Positions 17,746-26,884 of a stretch of 64,000 nt of DNA are shown piece by piece. This DNA is from Streptantibioticus ferralitis. GTDB lineage: Bacteria; Actinomycetota; Actinomycetes; Streptomycetales; Streptomycetaceae. Both the position numbers and the translations under genes were made by a program. The first letter of the stretch is position 1. Each line of letters starts with the position of its first letter. The notes beneath the pieces were generated by a model. The model was not told the origin of the DNA, ran no database searches, and was given only the letters and a program-made list of their open reading frames with translations. The stretch is from positions 88,468 to 152,467 of the forward strand of contig NZ_JARHTQ010000020.1 of the NCBI RefSeq assembly GCF_029223525.1, read 5' to 3'.

Positions 17746-18639
17746 CTAGTTGGCGGCCGCGAGCCACCGCGGATCGATGACGCCCTCCGCCACGATCACC
17801 GCGGGGCCGGTCATCTCCACGGCGCCGTCCGGGTGTTCGGCGATCACCAGCCGTCCGCCGGGGACGTCGACCGTGTAGCGGACGGGGCTGCCGGTGGCGG
17901 CCGGGTCCACCCCGTCGCGGCGAGCCGCGGCGACCATCACGGCGCAGGCGCCCGTGCCGCAGGAGCGGGTCTCGCCGGAGCCGCGCTCGTGCACCCGCAG
18001 CGCCACATGGCGGGGGCCGCGGTCGACCACGAACTCCACGTTGACGCCCGAGGGGTACGCGGCGGCGGGCCGTACCTGCGGGGCGTCGTACAGGTTCCCG
18101 GCGTCGGCGAGGTCCGCGACGAACGCGACGGCGTGCGGATTGCCCATGTTGACGTTGCGGGCGGGCCAGGAGTGTTCGCCCACGGTGACGGTCACCTCGC
18201 CCTCGGGCAGCACCGCGGATCCCATGTCCACGGTGATGTCCCCCGGTGTGCCGTCCGGGCCCGGCTTGGCCAGGTGCACGCGGCGGACACCGGCGCGGGT
18301 GGCGATGGCCAGGTCGCCCGCCCCGGCGAGCCCGGCACGCTCCAGGTAGCGGGCGAACACCCGTACCCCGTTGCCGCACATCTCGGCGATGCTGCCGTCG
18401 CTGTTGCGGTAGTCCATGAACCACTCGGCCTGGTCGGCGAGCGCGGCGGCCTCCGGGTGGGCGGCGGAACGCACGACGCGCAGCAGCCCGTCGCCGCCGA
18501 TGCCCGCCCTGCGGTCGCACAGCCGGGCCACGGCCGCGGCGGACAGGTCGAGCCGCCCGTCCGGGTCGGGGACGATCACGAAGTCGTTCTCGGTGCCGTG
18601 GCCCTTGAGGAAGGGCAGGCCCTGCGGTGCGCGGTTCAC
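17746..18639 (-). CDS. dapF: Diaminopimelate epimerase
   Basis: DapF converts LL- to meso-diaminopimelate for lysine and peptidoglycan; Streptomyces walls contain LL-DAP, so the product mainly serves lysine synthesis. The 297-aa protein has both active-site cysteines: Cys88 in MCGNGVR and Cys227 in SCGTGAC. The N-terminal FLKGHGTENDF motif is also family-typical. The GTG at 18639 was chosen because it directly precedes this conserved start and has GAAGG upstream. It lies between miaA with a small membrane gene and rshA, all on the minus strand, as in other Streptomyces. Confidence 0.96.
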   Translation of the reverse strand: MNRAPQGLPFLKGHGTENDFVIVPDPDGRLDLSAAAVARLCDRRAGIGGDGLLRVVRSAAHPEAAALADQAEWFMDYRNSDGSIAEMCGNGVRVFARYLERAGLAGAGDLAIATRAGVRRVHLAKPGPDGTPGDITVDMGSAVLPEGEVTVTVGEHSWPARNVNMGNPHAVAFVADLADAGNLYDAPQVRPAAAYPSGVNVEFVVDRGPRHVALRVHERGSGETRSCGTGACAVMVAAARRDGVDPAATGSPVRYTVDVPGGRLVIAEHPDGAVEMTGPAVIVAEGVIDPRWLAAAN

Positions 18640-18800
18640 GCCTTCGATCGTAGGGCCGGGTGCGCCGGGATGTGCACTCGGGGCCGACCGCGGATCCGCG
18701 GTCGGGTCGCGGTCCGCTCGGCACCCCCGCCACCCGCCGTTACGACAGCCACACCTCCACGCCGCGACGGCGAGCCGGGCACCACCGTGCGGACCGGCCG

Positions 18801-19292
18801 TCACCGAAGGCGGGCGACCCGCCAGACGGCAAGCAGCGCGATCAGCACGGCGAAGGCGGTGTAACCGGCGACGAACCGCCAGTCGGGCCGCTGGCCCGAG
18901 CCCCGGGCGGGCAGCCCCGGCCAGGTGTAGCCGACCCGGCGGGCGGCCATGATGGCCCAGCCCGCGGAGCAGCCGCTCAGCAGCAGGCCGAGCATGGCGA
19001 CGACCGGCCCCCCGTCGCCGAACTCGAAGGCGAGGGGGAAGGCGAACATCAGCGAACCGATGGTGCCCAGAGCGACGATCGGGATGAGCTGCCAGATGCG
19101 CATCCGGCGCTGCGGGCGCAGTTCGCGGAAGGACTGCGCGTCGGCTTCCGGTTCCGCTCCCGTCTCGTGCTCGGACGGGCCGTCATCGGTCAACGGGAGT
19201 GACGCCGGCTCATCGTCCGGACGGCGGTGCGGCTGCTCGTCCATGTGCTGCCGCTGGTCCTGCTCGGGTCGGTCACGAGGGCCGGCCTCCAT
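18801..19292 (-). CDS. Small membrane protein of unknown function
   Basis: Unrecognised 163-aa protein. The first 65 residues are hydrophilic, rich in Asp, Glu, Arg and Pro. Three hydrophobic segments follow: LIPIVALGTIGSLMFAFPLA, then VVAMLGLLLSGCSAGWAIMA, then a C-terminal VAGYTAFAVLIALLAVW. The ATG at 19292 has GGGAGG 9 bases upstream; an in-frame GTG six codons earlier overlaps that site and is unlikely. It sits between miaA and dapF in the same direction, a position conserved in Streptomyces as I recall. Confidence 0.75.
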   Translation of the reverse strand: MEAGPRDRPEQDQRQHMDEQPHRRPDDEPASLPLTDDGPSEHETGAEPEADAQSFRELRPQRRMRIWQLIPIVALGTIGSLMFAFPLAFEFGDGGPVVAMLGLLLSGCSAGWAIMAARRVGYTWPGLPARGSGQRPDWRFVAGYTAFAVLIALLAVWRVARLR

Positions 19293-19395
19293 CGCCACAC
19301 GCCCTCCCACCTCGTCCGATGTAGCCCGATGCTCGATAATGGCATGGCGTCAGGGCGGTCAAGCCCCGCCGAGGCGTCCCGTGGCCATCACGTGA

Positions 19396-20343
19396 TCAGG
19401 CTGTGACCGCCCGTTCGAGCAACCTCATTGTCTGGTCGGCGAGTTCCGCGACCCCGCCGCTGATCCAGTGCACCCGCGGATCGCGGCGGAACCAGGAGTC
19501 CTGACGTCGCGCGAAACGCTTGGTGGCGCGAACGGTCTCGGCGCGTGCCTCGTCCTCACCGCACTCCCCGGCGAAGTACGCGAGCACCTGCTGGTAGCCC
19601 AGCGCACGCGAGGCGGTCAGTCCGTCCCGCAGCCCGACGGCCTCCAGCGCCCGCACCTCGTCCAGCAGTCCGGCCTGCCACATCCGGTCCACCCGCAGGG
19701 TGATCCGCTCGTCGAGTTCCGGGCGCGGTACGTCAACGCCGATCTGCAGGGTGTCGTAGACGGACCGCTGGGCATCGGGCCCGGGGAGGTTGGCGGTGAA
19801 CGGACGGCCGGTGATCTCCACGACCTCCAGCGCGCGGACGATGCGGCGGCCGTTGCTCGACAGGATCGAGCGCGCAGCCTCCGGGTCGACGGCGGCGAGC
19901 CGCGCGTGCAGCGGCCCGGTGCCGTGCGTCTCCAGTTCCCGCTCGAGCCGGGCCCGCACCTCGGGATCGGTGCCGGGGAACTCCAGGGCGTCGAGCGCGG
20001 CCCGCACGTACAGCCCGGAGCCACCGACCAGGACCGGGGTACGCCCGGCCGCCAGCAGCCGGTCGATCTCGGCGCGGGCCAGCCGCTGGTACTCGGCGAC
20101 GCTGGCCGCCCGCGTCACGTCCCAGATGTCCAGCAGATGGTGCGGGACACCACGGCGCTCGTGCTCGGTGAGCTTGGCGGTGCCGATGTCCATCCCTCGG
20201 TAGAGCTGCATGGAGTCGGCGTTGACGACCTCTCCACCGAGGGCGCGGGCCAAGGAGACGCCCAGGTCGGACTTGCCGGCGGCGGTGGGGCCGACGACAG
20301 CGATCACCCGGGGGGTGTGGGGGGACGGGACAACGTTGTTCAC
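19396..20343 (-). CDS. miaA: tRNA dimethylallyltransferase MiaA
   Basis: MiaA transfers a dimethylallyl group to N6 of adenosine-37 in tRNAs reading UNN codons; MiaB, encoded 2 kb away, then adds the methylthio group. The 315-aa length is normal. It has a P-loop GPTAAGKS (residues 18-25), the catalytic-Asp region VNADSMQLYRGMDIGTAK, VGGSGLYVRA and SSNGRRIVRALEV. The GTG at 20343 follows GGGAG with a 9-base gap. Open sequence further upstream lies antisense to the Ala/Glu-repeat gene and is not part of MiaA. Confidence 0.96.
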   Translation of the reverse strand: MNNVVPSPHTPRVIAVVGPTAAGKSDLGVSLARALGGEVVNADSMQLYRGMDIGTAKLTEHERRGVPHHLLDIWDVTRAASVAEYQRLARAEIDRLLAAGRTPVLVGGSGLYVRAALDALEFPGTDPEVRARLERELETHGTGPLHARLAAVDPEAARSILSSNGRRIVRALEVVEITGRPFTANLPGPDAQRSVYDTLQIGVDVPRPELDERITLRVDRMWQAGLLDEVRALEAVGLRDGLTASRALGYQQVLAYFAGECGEDEARAETVRATKRFARRQDSWFRRDPRVHWISGGVAELADQTMRLLERAVTA

Positions 20344-20464
20344 CTCCCCAGTCTCCCAAATGTCACGCACCGCCCTCGATCGAGCTACGTGACTGGTCAC
20401 CTGTGCGGTCGTTGCCCGAACGGACGCGGATTTTCCCCTGCACAAGTAAGGTCTGGAGTAACAA

Positions 20465-20815
20465 ATGGGTGTTTTCGATTGGCTTCGGCGTGGTTCGTCC
20501 AGCAAGCCGGCTACCGAGTCGGCGGAGACCACGAGTTCCAGCAGCGCGCCGGAGGAGACACCGCAGGAGTCGGCGAAGCCCGCGGAGTCCGCGGAGGCCG
20601 CCGAGTCCGCTGAGGCCGCCGAGGCCGCCGAGGCCGCCGAGTCCGCCGAGGCCGCCGAGTCCGCCGAGGCCGCCGAGTCCGCCGAGGCCGCCGAGTCCGC
20701 CGAGTCCGCGGAGGCCGCTGAGGCCGCCGAGGCCGCCGAGGCGGTGGGCATCCCCAAGCAGCAGTCAGCCGACAAGGCGGCCGACAGCGAGACGGGCGAA
20801 GGCGCCCGTAGCTGA
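20465..20815 (+). CDS. Small Ala/Glu/Ser-repeat protein
   Basis: Function unknown. The 116-aa protein starts MGVFDWLRRG, followed by a Ser/Thr-rich linker, a stretch built almost only from Ser-Ala-Glu-Ala-Ala-Glu units (residues 40-93) and a short polar tail ending GEGARS. GGAGTAACAA precedes the ATG, a convincing ribosome binding site, and the short amphipathic start resembles small peripheral proteins. The repeat is likely a long acidic helix or disordered spacer. The gene is divergent from miaA across 121 bases (20344-20464) that hold a GTGAC-TG-GTCAC dyad near 20390. It is followed by a hairpin terminator. Confidence 0.75.
   Translation: MGVFDWLRRGSSSKPATESAETTSSSSAPEETPQESAKPAESAEAAESAEAAEAAEAAESAEAAESAEAAESAEAAESAESAEAAEAAEAAEAVGIPKQQSADKAADSETGEGARS
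20582..20743 (+). repeat. Tandem 9/18-bp repeats encoding SAEAAE
   Basis: About 160 bases are made of imperfect copies of GAGTCCGCCGAGGCCGCC and its 9-base half GAGGCCGCC. The repeats stay in frame throughout. Length variation by slippage is expected. Confidence 0.85.
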
Positions 20816-20905
20816 GCCATCGGGCCGCACCGGGCGAAGGACAGGGGCCGCGGCGCGGCGTGCGGCGGCCACCCCCGTCCCCCGGACCTGACGGCCTGAC
20901 ACATC

Positions 20906-20939
20906 CGACGGCCGCGGAGCGCGCGCTTCGCGGCCGTCG
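20906..20939. terminator. Hairpin terminator between convergent genes
   Basis: Perfect 11-bp arms CGACGGCCGCG / CGCGGCCGTCG around a 12-base loop, with no U-tract. It lies between the repeat protein gene and the convergent dioxygenase-like gene. Confidence 0.65.
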
Positions 20940-20996
20940 CGTGCCTACAGCGCCTCGACGGGCCGCCGCCGTCAACGAGCCCTGGGCGGGCCGCCG

Positions 20997-21710
20997 TCAG
21001 GACCAGGCGGCCACGAAGTACCCGACGCCGTACGGCGCTTCGTCGTAGAGCAACTCGCCGTGCAGTCCCGCGCCCTCCGCCGCGCCCGCCAGCACCTGCC
21101 ACGGCGCGCGCCCGGCGGCCAGCAGCTCGGCGGCGAGCTTCTCGTCGAGCGCGACCAGCGCGGCCGTGTCAGCGGCAGCCAAAGCGGCGGCCACCGAGGC
21201 ATCGAAGGGCTCGGCCCGCTCGTCGAAGTAGCCGGGGCCCTTCAGGCTGCGGCGCGCGCTGCCGTCGGCGGCGACCAGCATCGCCACCCGCTCCGCGGAC
21301 GCCGCCAGCTCCTGCCCGAGCTGGGCACACTGGTCCGCGGGCAGCGGCTCACCGACCCCGAGCCCCTCGACGGGCGCGGCGGTCCACGCGGTACGGGTCA
21401 GCAGCCAGGCCGCCACCGCCAGCGACGGCGGCAGCAGCCGCCCGGGCGTCTCTTCCTGCCGCTCCCCCAGCGTGACGTCCAGGTGGACACCGAACGCCCG
21501 GAACGACCCAGGCGCGCCCTGCGGATGCGGTCCGCGGCCCGACTGCTCCGCGGGCCCCAGCACCACCAGGCGGTCGGGCCTGGCCGCGGCCAGCACCCCG
21601 ACGGCGTCCGCGCATGCCGCCCGCAGACGGTCGAGTTCCGGTGCGGCGCCCACCGCGACCTCGGGCACCAGCAGCGGCGGACAGGGCACTACGGCGGCGG
21701 CGACGAGCAT
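20997..21710 (-). CDS. Class III extradiol dioxygenase-like protein, subunit-B fold
   Basis: This 237-aa protein starts MLVAAAVVPCPPLLVPEVAV, typical of the LigB-like/MEMO-like fold in actinobacteria. Further family-like stretches are PDRLVVLGPAE and AMLVAADGSARRS. The iron-binding histidines of true extradiol dioxygenases are not obvious, so enzymatic activity is doubtful. Its start overlaps the 3' end of the preceding gene by 22 bases, suggesting translational coupling. It lies in the miaB-to-miaA interval, so a link to tRNA modification is possible but unproven. Confidence 0.75.
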   Translation of the reverse strand: MLVAAAVVPCPPLLVPEVAVGAAPELDRLRAACADAVGVLAAARPDRLVVLGPAEQSGRGPHPQGAPGSFRAFGVHLDVTLGERQEETPGRLLPPSLAVAAWLLTRTAWTAAPVEGLGVGEPLPADQCAQLGQELAASAERVAMLVAADGSARRSLKGPGYFDERAEPFDASVAAALAAADTAALVALDEKLAAELLAAGRAPWQVLAGAAEGAGLHGELLYDEAPYGVGYFVAAWS

Positions 21711-22189
21711 GTGCGCAGCGTAGCAACGCGGCCGTACGACGCCGCGTTGCCAGCCCTGGGGAAGGTCGTTCCGGCCGAGCCAGGAAGGCCGGTCGGGTAC
21801 GTCGGCGTCCCACGGCTGGTCCGGATCCGCGGGGGCGGCGCGGGGCCAGGGGGCTTGGGAAGTGGAAGAGGGCGCCCGGCACCGCGCGCCTTCTCCTCCT
21901 GGCGCCGCGCCGCCGCCTCGCGCTCGGCCTCGCTGTCCCGCACGAGCTCGGCGACGCTCCACCGGCTGTGGCGGTCGCTCCAGCCGGAAGACCGGGTCAC
22001 CGGGAAGGCGTCACCGTGCCGGCAGAGACGGACGGACGACTGGCTGCGGGCATGCTCCGTCGCCCGGACCCGCGGTTCTTCCAACGCCTGCTCACGCGTG
22101 CCGTCGACATGACCGACGACCTCGGCCTGCCACTGCGCGCGCTCGCCCCACCCGCTGTTCCGCTCGACGATCAGCCCCCACCCGGGCAA
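21689..22189 (-). CDS. Conserved hypothetical protein, probable TTG start
   Basis: Unrecognised function, 166 aa. The region WQAEVVGHVDGTREQALEE and later RWSVAELVRDSEAE resemble a short protein family common in Streptomyces (WxxEVxGHxxGTREEAL ... FTVAELVEDS). The C-terminal third is Arg/Pro-rich. No ATG or GTG is well placed; the best start is a TTG at 22189 with GGGGGAG 5 bases upstream, giving (L)PGWGLIVERNSG. It follows miaB after 23 bases and overlaps the next gene by 22 bases, so these three probably form one operon. Some central residues differ from the family as I remember it, so decay is possible. Confidence 0.6.
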   Translation of the reverse strand: MPGWGLIVERNSGWGERAQWQAEVVGHVDGTREQALEEPRVRATEHARSQSSVRLCRHGDAFPVTRSSGWSDRHSRWSVAELVRDSEAEREAAARRQEEKARGAGRPLPLPKPPGPAPPPRIRTSRGTPTYPTGLPGSAGTTFPRAGNAASYGRVATLRTCSSPPP

Positions 22190-22212
22190 GCCGACTCCCC
22201 CAGTGCGTCGTC

Positions 22213-23691
22213 TCAGTCGCAGCCGCAGGCGCTCGCCGGGGCCGGTGAGGGTGCCGGGACGCCGATCGACGGCAGCCCCAGCATCACGCCCTTCGGCTCC
22301 GGCGCGGCGTTGCGGCGCTCCCACGCGTCGCCCGCAGGGGTACGCCGTACCGCCAGGGCGGGCCGCTCGGCGAGCAGGTGGTGCGGCGCCGCGTACGTCA
22401 GCTCGACGGTGACCACGTCACCGGGGCGCACCGGCTGCGCCGGGCGCTCGAAGTGCACCAGCCGGTTGTCGGGCGCGCGGCCCGACATGCGGTGGGTCGC
22501 GTCGTCCTTGCGGCCCTCGCCCTCGGCGACCAGCACCTCGAGGGTGCGTCCCACCTGCTTCTTGTTCTCCTCCCAGGAGATCTCCTCCTGCAGCGCGACC
22601 AGTCGCTCGTAGCGCTCCTGGACCACCGCCTTGGGGATCTGCCCGTCCATGGTGGCGGCCGGGGTACCGGGCCGCTTGGAGTACTGGAAGGTGAAGGCCT
22701 GCGCGAAGCGCGCCTCCCGTACGACGTGCAGGGTCTGCTCGAAGTCCGCCTCGGTCTCGCCGGGGAAGCCGACGATGATGTCGGTGGAGATGGCGGCGTC
22801 CGGCATCGCGGCGCGCACCTTCTCGATGATGCCGAGGTAGCGCTCCTGCCGGTAGGAGCGGCGCATCGCCTTGAGCACGGTGTCGGAGCCGGACTGCAGC
22901 GGCATGTGCAGCTGGTGCATCACGTTCGGCGTCTCGGCCATCGCGGCGATCACGTCGTCGGTGAAGTCCCGCGGGTGCGGCGAGGTGAACCGCACCCGCT
23001 CCAGGCCCGCGACGTTGCCGCAGGCCCGCAGCAGCTTGGAGAACGCCTCGCGGTCGCCGATGTCGGAGCCGTACGCGTTGACGTTCTGGCCCAGCAGCGT
23101 CACCTCGATGACGCCGTCGGCCACCAGCGTCTCGACCTCGGCCAGGATGTCGCCGGGGCGGCGGTCCTTCTCCTTGCCGCGCAGCGCCGGGACGATGCAG
23201 AACGTGCAGGTGTTGTTGCAGCCGACGGAGATGGCGACCCACGCGGCGTAGGCGGACTCGCGGCGGGTGGGCAGCGTGGAGGGGAACGTCTCCAGCGACT
23301 CGACGATCTCGACCTGCGCCTCTTCGGCGATCCGGGCCCGCTCCAGCAGCACCGGGAGCTGCCCGATGTTGTGGGTGCCGAAGACCACGTCGACCCAGGG
23401 GGCCTTCTTGACGATGGTGTCCCGGTCCTTTTGCGCCAGACAGCCGCCGACGGCGATCTGCATCCCCGGTCGTGCGGCCTTCTTGGGCGCCAACTGCCCG
23501 AGGTTGCCGTACAGGCGGTTGTCGGCGTTCTCCCGCACCGCGCAGGTGTTGAACACGACGACATCCGCGCCATCGGCGTCGTCAGCGGCCCGTACGTACC
23601 CGGCGTCCTCCAGCAGCCCGGCCAGCCGCTCGGAGTCGTGGACGTTCATCTGGCACCCGTAGGTGCGCACCTCATATGTCTTCGCGCTCAT
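22213..23691 (-). CDS. miaB: tRNA-2-methylthio-N6-dimethylallyladenosine synthase MiaB
   Basis: MiaB is a radical-SAM methylthiotransferase acting on i6A37 made by MiaA. The 492-aa protein has an N-terminal UPF0004 domain whose cysteines include Cys13 ([13 protein letters not shown]), [11 protein letters not shown] and VGGCLAQKD. The radical-SAM triad is CNNTCTFC, and a TRAM domain lies near the C-terminus. The ATG at 23691 gives [16 protein letters not shown], the universal family start; the open frame continues upstream antisense to the next gene and was rejected. It pairs functionally with miaA at 19.4 kb. Confidence 0.97.
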   Translation of the reverse strand: MSAKTYEVRTYGCQMNVHDSERLAGLLEDAGYVRAADDADGADVVVFNTCAVRENADNRLYGNLGQLAPKKAARPGMQIAVGGCLAQKDRDTIVKKAPWVDVVFGTHNIGQLPVLLERARIAEEAQVEIVESLETFPSTLPTRRESAYAAWVAISVGCNNTCTFCIVPALRGKEKDRRPGDILAEVETLVADGVIEVTLLGQNVNAYGSDIGDREAFSKLLRACGNVAGLERVRFTSPHPRDFTDDVIAAMAETPNVMHQLHMPLQSGSDTVLKAMRRSYRQERYLGIIEKVRAAMPDAAISTDIIVGFPGETEADFEQTLHVVREARFAQAFTFQYSKRPGTPAATMDGQIPKAVVQERYERLVALQEEISWEENKKQVGRTLEVLVAEGEGRKDDATHRMSGRAPDNRLVHFERPAQPVRPGDVVTVELTYAAPHHLLAERPALAVRRTPAGDAWERRNAAPEPKGVMLGLPSIGVPAPSPAPASACGCD

Positions 23692-23775
23692 CTCAATGAA
23701 CCAGGGTACGTGTTCCGCGCCACCCCCCGCCGCGCCCTTATCAAGGCCGGTCGGCGGCTGGCAGGATCGCGGTCC

Positions 23776-24762
23776 ATGAGTCCTCACCGACCTGCCAGGC
23801 GCCGCCGCATCGTACGGGTGGCGACCGCCCTGGCCCTGTCGACCGTGCTGCTGCTGTGGGTGGTGCTGCACTCGGCGGGCGCACCGTATCCGCGCGGCCC
23901 GGTGACCGTCGCCACCGGCGTGCCCAACGGCGTGTACCAGAAGTACGGGGAGCTGCTCCAGGGTGATCTGCAGCATGATCTGCCCGGGGTGGCGGTGCGG
24001 CTGAAGGCGTCGGAGGGGTCGGTGCAGAACCTTCAGTACCTCGCCTCGGGCCAGGCGGACTTCACCTTCACGCAGGCGGACGCCGCGGCCGACTACCACG
24101 GGCCGGGCAAGTCGCATCTGCGCGCGGTGGCGCGGCTGTACGACGACTACATGCAGCTGATCGTGCCCGCCTCGTCGAAGGTGAAGTCCGTCCGCGACCT
24201 GCGCGGCCTGCGGGTCGGCACCGGCCAGCCGGGCTCCGGCGTGAACCTGATCGCCAAGCGGCTGCTGCAGGCCGCCGGGCTCATCCCGGACAAGGACCTG
24301 ACGGCGGTGCCCGCGGGGGTGGACACCGCACCGGACCTGCTGCGGTCCGGACGGCTGAACGCGTTCTTCTGGTCCGGCGGGCTGCCCACGCTTGCGGTGC
24401 AGCGGCTGGCCAGGGAGTACCCGGTCAAGCTGGTTCCGCTGGCCGACCTGATACAGCCCCTGCACCGGCTGGGCGCCGCCGCCGACTTCTACCGGGCGGC
24501 GGTGATGCCGCAGGACGCGTATCCCAACATGCAGCACGGCCAGTCGGTCGAGACGATCGCGGTGGCCAATCTTTTAGTCACCATGGATCGCACCGACCCC
24601 GCGCTGGTGGACCGGGTCACCCGCACGGTGATCGCCAGCCGGGACCGCATCGGCGCGGTGGTGCACTCCGCCCAGCAGGTGGACCTGCGTACCGCGATCT
24701 TCACCGATCCGCTGCCGCTGCACGAGGGCGCGCGCCGCTACTACCTTTCGGTCAAGCCGTAG
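23776..24762 (+). CDS. TAXI-family solute-binding protein, membrane-anchored
   Basis: TAXI proteins bind solutes for TRAP transporters. The 328-aa protein has an Arg-rich cytosolic start ([12 protein letters not shown]), one hydrophobic segment (about 14-35) and no lipobox. The binding domain follows: [19 protein letters not shown], then [13 protein letters not shown], then [21 protein letters not shown]. No TRAP permease gene is nearby. Codon 267 is TTA (24574-24576), implying bldA dependence. The gene converges with and overlaps the sensor kinase gene by 11 bases. An accessory ligand-sensing role for that kinase is an inference from this arrangement and the missing permease. Confidence 0.88.
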   Translation: MSPHRPARRRRIVRVATALALSTVLLLWVVLHSAGAPYPRGPVTVATGVPNGVYQKYGELLQGDLQHDLPGVAVRLKASEGSVQNLQYLASGQADFTFTQADAAADYHGPGKSHLRAVARLYDDYMQLIVPASSKVKSVRDLRGLRVGTGQPGSGVNLIAKRLLQAAGLIPDKDLTAVPAGVDTAPDLLRSGRLNAFFWSGGLPTLAVQRLAREYPVKLVPLADLIQPLHRLGAAADFYRAAVMPQDAYPNMQHGQSVETIAVANLLVTMDRTDPALVDRVTRTVIASRDRIGAVVHSAQQVDLRTAIFTDPLPLHEGARRYYLSVKP

Positions 24763-26167
24763 GTTCGGTACGCGGCAGGGTGAGCGTCACCCGCAGTCCG
24801 TGCGGCTGGTTGGGCGCATAGGTGATCGATCCGCCGCCCTGGGTGAGCAGTACCCGGGCGATGGACAGGCCCAGTCCGGATCCGTCCACGTTCTGGTGAC
24901 GGGAGCTGCGCCAGAACCGGTCGCCGATCCTGGTGAGTTCGTCCTCGGCGAGTCCGGGGCCGCCGTCGGCAACCGCCACCTTGACGGTGTCGGGCCCGGT
25001 GGTCACGGTGACGACCACGCCCTGGCCGCCCGGGGTGAACTTCACCGCGTTGTCCACGACCGCGTCCAGGGCGCTGGACAGCGCGATCGGGTCGGCCCAG
25101 CCGGTCGCCGCCGCGGCGCCCTCGTGGACCAGCTTCACCCCGGCCTGGTCGGCGGCGGGCCGCCAGGCGGCGACGCGTTCCACGGCGATCGCCGCGACAT
25201 CGGTCAACTGCAGGCTGGCGGCGGCGTGTTCGGCCGTGGCCAGGCCCAGCAGGTCGTCCAGTACGGTCGCCAGCCGCTTGCCCTCCTCCCGTACCGAGGC
25301 GATCTCCTCGTGCCCCTCGGGGAGTTCGAGGCCGAGCAGCTCGATGCGCAGCAGCAGCGCGGACAGCGGATTGCGCAGTTGGTGAGAGGCGTCCGCGACG
25401 AACGCGCGCTGCTGTTCGAGCACTGCCTCGACGTTGTCGGCCATCTCGTTGAACGACCGTGCCAGGCGCCGCAGTTCCGGTGGCCCGCCGGCCGCCGCGA
25501 CCCGTGAGGCGAGCCGTCCGGTGGCGATGTCATGGGTGGCCCGGTCCAGCACCTTGACCGGTCGCAGTACCCAGGCGGTGAGGCGGATGGCGGCTAAAAC
25601 CGCCACCACCGTCGCGGCGAGCTCACCCCCGCCGATCAGCAGCCAGCCGTGCAGCACCCGGGAGCGCATCGCGCCGGTGGGCGAGTCGGTCAGGACCACG
25701 GCGACCACATCGCCGTCCCGCACGATGGGCGAGGCGACGGTGACCCTGCTGTGCTGCCACGGCCAGACCTGTGCGGGGTTGTGGCTACGGCGGCCGGCCA
25801 GCGCCTCCTGGAACGACGGGTCCTCGATGACCTGGCGACGGGTGCGCCAGCCCGTGGGGGCGACGGCCATCACCGATCCGTCGCGGAAGAAGACGCCGAC
25901 CCGTATCCCGTACAGGTCCTCGTAGCGGCTGAGTTCGGCGCGCAGGGTGCTCTCCCGCTCGCCCGCGTTGACGACGACGGTGCCGTCCGGCTCGCTGCTC
26001 GCGGTGACGTACTGCGCGATGGCGCCGAACCGCGCGGTGTCGTCGATCCGGTCCACGATGAGCTTCTGCTGCTCCGCGGCGGCCAGGCTCCCGGCCAGCG
26101 GGAAGCCGAGCGCCAGCAGTACGGCCGCCATCAGGACCAGCAGCAGCGGAAGAAGACGGGTGCGCAC
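24752..26167 (-). CDS. Two-component sensor histidine kinase
   Basis: Membrane histidine kinase of 471 aa. It has an N-terminal transmembrane helix (residues 5-27), an extracellular sensor of about 145 residues, a second transmembrane helix (about 176-200), HAMP, a HisKA box FVADASHQLRNPLSAL, and HATPase motifs N (DNAVKF), G1 (DGGPGL) and G2 (GSGLGLSIA). It lies 12 bases after the response regulator gene and is co-transcribed. Codon 191, within the second membrane helix, is TTA (25595-25597), so kinase production may depend on bldA while the regulator's does not. In S. coelicolor the matching pair is, as I recall, linked to control of antibiotic production; the signal is unknown. Confidence 0.93.
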   Translation of the reverse strand: MRTRLLPLLLVLMAAVLLALGFPLAGSLAAAEQQKLIVDRIDDTARFGAIAQYVTASSEPDGTVVVNAGERESTLRAELSRYEDLYGIRVGVFFRDGSVMAVAPTGWRTRRQVIEDPSFQEALAGRRSHNPAQVWPWQHSRVTVASPIVRDGDVVAVVLTDSPTGAMRSRVLHGWLLIGGGELAATVVAVLAAIRLTAWVLRPVKVLDRATHDIATGRLASRVAAAGGPPELRRLARSFNEMADNVEAVLEQQRAFVADASHQLRNPLSALLLRIELLGLELPEGHEEIASVREEGKRLATVLDDLLGLATAEHAAASLQLTDVAAIAVERVAAWRPAADQAGVKLVHEGAAAATGWADPIALSSALDAVVDNAVKFTPGGQGVVVTVTTGPDTVKVAVADGGPGLAEDELTRIGDRFWRSSRHQNVDGSGLGLSIARVLLTQGGGSITYAPNQPHGLRVTLTLPRTEPTA

Positions 26168-26179
26168 GGGGTACCGCGC

Positions 26180-26884
26180 CTATCGCGCGGCCGGGACGAC
26201 GAGCCGGTAGCCGACCCCGCGGACCGTCTCGATCAGCGCGGGCAGCCCCAACTTGGAGCGCAGCGAGGCGACATGGACCTCCAGGGTGCGCCCGGTGCCC
26301 TCCCAGTTGGTGCGCCACACCTCGCTGATGATCTGCTCCCTGCGGAAGACCACTCCGGGCCGCTGGGCGAGCAGCGCCAGCAGATCGAACTCCTTGCGGG
26401 TCAGCTGCACCACCTCGCCGTCCACCTCGACCTGCCGGGTGGGCAGCTCTATGGCGATCGGGCCGAGCCGTACCGCGGGGTGCGGGCCGTCGGTCCGCTC
26501 CGACGGGTCGCGCTGCTCCGGCGGGCGGCGGCTGACGGCGTGGATCCGGGCCAGCAGTTCGCCGGTGTCGTACGGCTTGACGACGTAGTCGTCGGCGCCG
26601 AGGTTCAGCCCGTGGATCCTGGACCGTACGTCCGCCCGGGCGGTCACCATGATCACGCGGGTGTCGGTGCTGCGCTTGATGCGGCCGCACACCTCGAAGC
26701 CGTCCTGGTCCGGCAGCCCCAGGTCGAGCAGCACCACCGCGAACGGCGCTCCGCCGTCCGGCAGCAGTGCGCGCAGCGCCTCCTCACCGCTGCGGGCGTG
26801 GGTGACGTCGAAGCCGTGTCTGGCGAGCACCGCGGACAGCGCGGCGGCGACCCTGTCGTCGTCCTCGACCAGCAACAGCCGCAT
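26180..26884 (-). CDS. Two-component response regulator, OmpR/PhoB family
   Basis: DNA-binding regulator of 234 aa. Its receiver domain has the acidic pocket LLLVEDDD, the phosphoacceptor Asp in LLDLGLPDQDG, and Thr/Lys in MVTAR and VVKPYD. A winged-helix effector domain (LTRKEFDLLALLAQRPG, TLEVHVASLRSKLG, ETVRGVGYRL) follows a polar linker. The ATG at 26884 has GGGGGAGAG upstream. It is the first gene of the regulator-kinase operon and is divergent from gluA. Confidence 0.95.
   Translation of the reverse strand: MRLLLVEDDDRVAAALSAVLARHGFDVTHARSGEEALRALLPDGGAPFAVVLLDLGLPDQDGFEVCGRIKRSTDTRVIMVTARADVRSRIHGLNLGADDYVVKPYDTGELLARIHAVSRRPPEQRDPSERTDGPHPAVRLGPIAIELPTRQVEVDGEVVQLTRKEFDLLALLAQRPGVVFRREQIISEVWRTNWEGTGRTLEVHVASLRSKLGLPALIETVRGVGYRLVVPAAR

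Noticed and set aside
20344..20464. GTGAC-TG-GTCAC dyad as a second LexA site
   Set aside because: Half-sites do not match CGAAC/GTTCG; left as an unassigned dyad in the miaA divergent region.
23692..24537. Upstream extension of the miaB frame
   Set aside because: It is antisense to the TAXI gene and the MiaB family starts at [14 protein letters not shown].
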